DNA from: Synechocystis sp. PCC 6714
GTDB lineage: Bacteria > Cyanobacteriota > Cyanobacteriia > Cyanobacteriales > Microcystaceae
Length of the DNA: 64,000 bases
Reading direction: 5' to 3'
Assembly (NCBI RefSeq): GCF_000478825.2
Contig: NZ_CP007542.1
Location: forward strand, 620,001 to 684,000
A model generated the notes under the pieces. The model had not been told where the DNA came from and made no database searches. It saw only the letters and a program-made list of their open reading frames with translations. Of this stretch, positions 63,009 to 64,000 are shown piece after piece. Each line of letters opens with the position of its first letter. The stretch's first letter is position 1. The position numbers and the translations under genes were made by a program.

Positions 63009-64000
63009 TTATGCTTGGGGCGGCTCCCCCAATACCACATCGGCGTAGGCTTCCCGCAGTAGGTGGTTAGCCCATTGCTGAACGTCATAACGTTTAATGG
63101 CGGCATACATTCTGCCCATACGTTTTTTCTGTTCTTCCCGATCCATAGCCAGGGCCTGATCAATAGATTCGTCCATGCGGCTAGAAGCGTAGGGATTGGT
63201 GAGCAACGCATCGGGTAGTTCCACCGCACAACCGGCAAATTCTGAGAGAATTAACACCCCTTCCTCGCCGTTTTTGGCCACTACATATTCCTTAGCCACT
63301 AGATTTAAGCCGTCCCGCAGGGGAGTAATCCAAGCAATGTCAGCGGCGCAGAATAGGGCAATAAGTTCTTCGTAGGCCAGGGGAGAGGTAAACAACTTCA
63401 CCGGAGTCCAGGACAGTTTGGCAAAGCGACCATTAATTTTTCCGGCTAACCGTTCAATTTCGTTTTGGGCGTTGCGGTAAATTCGCATACCTTCCGCTGC
63501 TTTTGCCACCGGCACCACCAAGCTAATTTTCCCCTGGAGTTCAGGACGACGCTCTAGTAAACGCTCGTAGCACATCAGCATTTCTTTCGTGCCTTTGACG
63601 TAGTCCACCCGACCAGCGGAGACAATTAACCTTTTACCGCCTAAGTCCTGTTTAATTTCAGCAATTTTTTCCTGCACATTTTCCTTCGCCACGATCGCCC
63701 GAATATTGGCCGGATTAGTGCCCACGGGGAAAGCATCAAGGTTAATTAGGCGATCGCCATAGCGCAGTTGGGTGGTGAGTTCTGGTTCCGCCAGGGCAGT
63801 GCCGTAGGGAGTGAAAGCTTGATCCACCGGCACCCGACGGGTAATTTCCACCGGCTTGAGACTGCGGGCCACTGCCACAAAATTTTCCACATAACGGGGG
63901 ATATGAAAACCACAGAGGTCACAGGCCAATAGACTTTCAACGATCGCCTCCCGCCAGGGCAAAATATTGAAAATATCCACGCTCGGAAAAGGAGTGTGAT
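63009..64000 (-). CDS. ggpS: Glucosylglycerol-phosphate synthase (partial, 5' end outside window)
   Basis: Transfers glucose from ADP-glucose to glycerol 3-phosphate, the first step of glucosylglycerol synthesis, the main salt protectant of Synechocystis. The visible part covers about 330 residues of the roughly 500-residue GT20-family enzyme: TPFPSVDIFNILPWREAI at the edge, then FHIPRYVENFVAVARS, LIVSAGRVDYVKGTKEML, the sugar-nucleotide loop ITPLRDGLNLVAKEYV and ILSEFAGCAVEL. The frame continues past the window edge. Internal GTG at 63980 is not a start. Activity is known to be controlled by salt in Synechocystis. Confidence 0.95.
   Translation of the reverse strand, partial: HTPFPSVDIFNILPWREAIVESLLACDLCGFHIPRYVENFVAVARSLKPVEITRRVPVDQAFTPYGTALAEPELTTQLRYGDRLINLDAFPVGTNPANIRAIVAKENVQEKIAEIKQDLGGKRLIVSAGRVDYVKGTKEMLMCYERLLERRPELQGKISLVVPVAKAAEGMRIYRNAQNEIERLAGKINGRFAKLSWTPVKLFTSPLAYEELIALFCAADIAWITPLRDGLNLVAKEYVVAKNGEEGVLILSEFAGCAVELPDALLTNPYASSRMDESIDQALAMDREEQKKRMGRMYAAIKRYDVQQWANHLLREAYADVVLGEPPQA

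Larger units (their letters stand above)
89..63757. repeat. HIP1 octamer GCGATCGC, dispersed copies
   Basis: The palindrome GCGATCGC, mostly as GGCGATCGCC, occurs several dozen times across the window (first at 89-96, last at 63750-63757), mostly inside coding regions. This over-represented octamer is typical of many cyanobacterial genomes. The entry marks the span, not a single element. Copies are missing between 40252 and 47215 and around the TIR gene. Confidence 0.85.

Noticed and set aside
1-64000. CRISPR array
   Set aside because: I saw no series of regularly spaced identical repeats; the only repeats are the three 94-base copies, TPR-type coding repeats and HIP1 octamers.

Overview
The window looks like chromosome of a unicellular cyanobacterium of the Synechocystis type, close to but perhaps not identical with strain PCC 6803. 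This rests on a psbA gene for photosystem II D1, the glucosylglycerol salt-protection genes ggpS and glpD, a KaiA3/KaiB3 clock gene pair, a Cya2-type guanylyl cyclase, a cyanobacterial four-ACT aspartate kinase and very many copies of the HIP1 octamer GCGATCGC. The species assignment is inference from gene content; no database was searched.

Layout. 1-7 kb: the tail of a DUF1517-like gene, small TA-flanked repeats, then proC, prlC, a TIR-domain gene and lysC on the minus strand, followed by a tRNA-Leu. 7-14 kb: a tight minus-strand set DUF928 - cya2 - metallo-beta-lactamase-fold hydrolase, an esterase, a DUF4870 protein and ureG. 13-21 kb: a response regulator with GAF and GGDEF domains, a GT-C-like membrane protein downstream of an SLC13-type transporter, csaB, a DUF2949 protein and a DUF39 homocysteine-biosynthesis-type protein. 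21-26 kb: a group of exported proteins (FecR-like, TPR-CHAT protease-like, DUF928) and a truncated cobN. 26-33 kb: a cyanobacteriochrome-like hybrid histidine kinase, hfq, comFB, an M48 protease, a second histidine kinase, a ribbon-helix-helix protein and a PIN/TRAM protein. 33-41 kb: DUF3352, two DUF2231 membrane proteins, a DevA-type ATPase, kaiA3-kaiB3, a methyltransferase and a Uma2 nuclease-like gene.

41.7-49.6 kb carries what I consider the most unusual content: a five-gene minus-strand operon coding for an Hsp70, a zinc-ribbon/transmembrane/LysM protein, an 839-residue TPR-like protein, a second Hsp70 with an altered phosphate loop fused to a J-like domain whose HPD reads HPK, and a short GrpE-like protein. 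The genes are AT-rich compared with the flanks and nearly free of HIP1 sites. It reads as a self-contained, envelope-tethered chaperone machine of unknown purpose.

49.9-64 kb is again ordinary chromosome: hisB, an N-acylglucosamine 2-epimerase, a TPR lipo/exported protein, argJ, a conserved hypothetical protein, der, an outer-membrane beta-barrel protein, psbA with its promoter and terminator, glpD and the C-terminal two thirds of ggpS, which runs off the right end of the window.

Shared themes: signalling (guanylyl cyclase, diguanylate cyclase, two histidine kinases, KaiA3/KaiB3, ComFB, Hfq), cell-envelope functions (CsaB, CHAT/FecR/DUF928, LysM, beta-barrel) and amino-acid synthesis (proC, lysC, hisB, argJ). 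Several neighbouring genes overlap tail to tail, so the region is compact.
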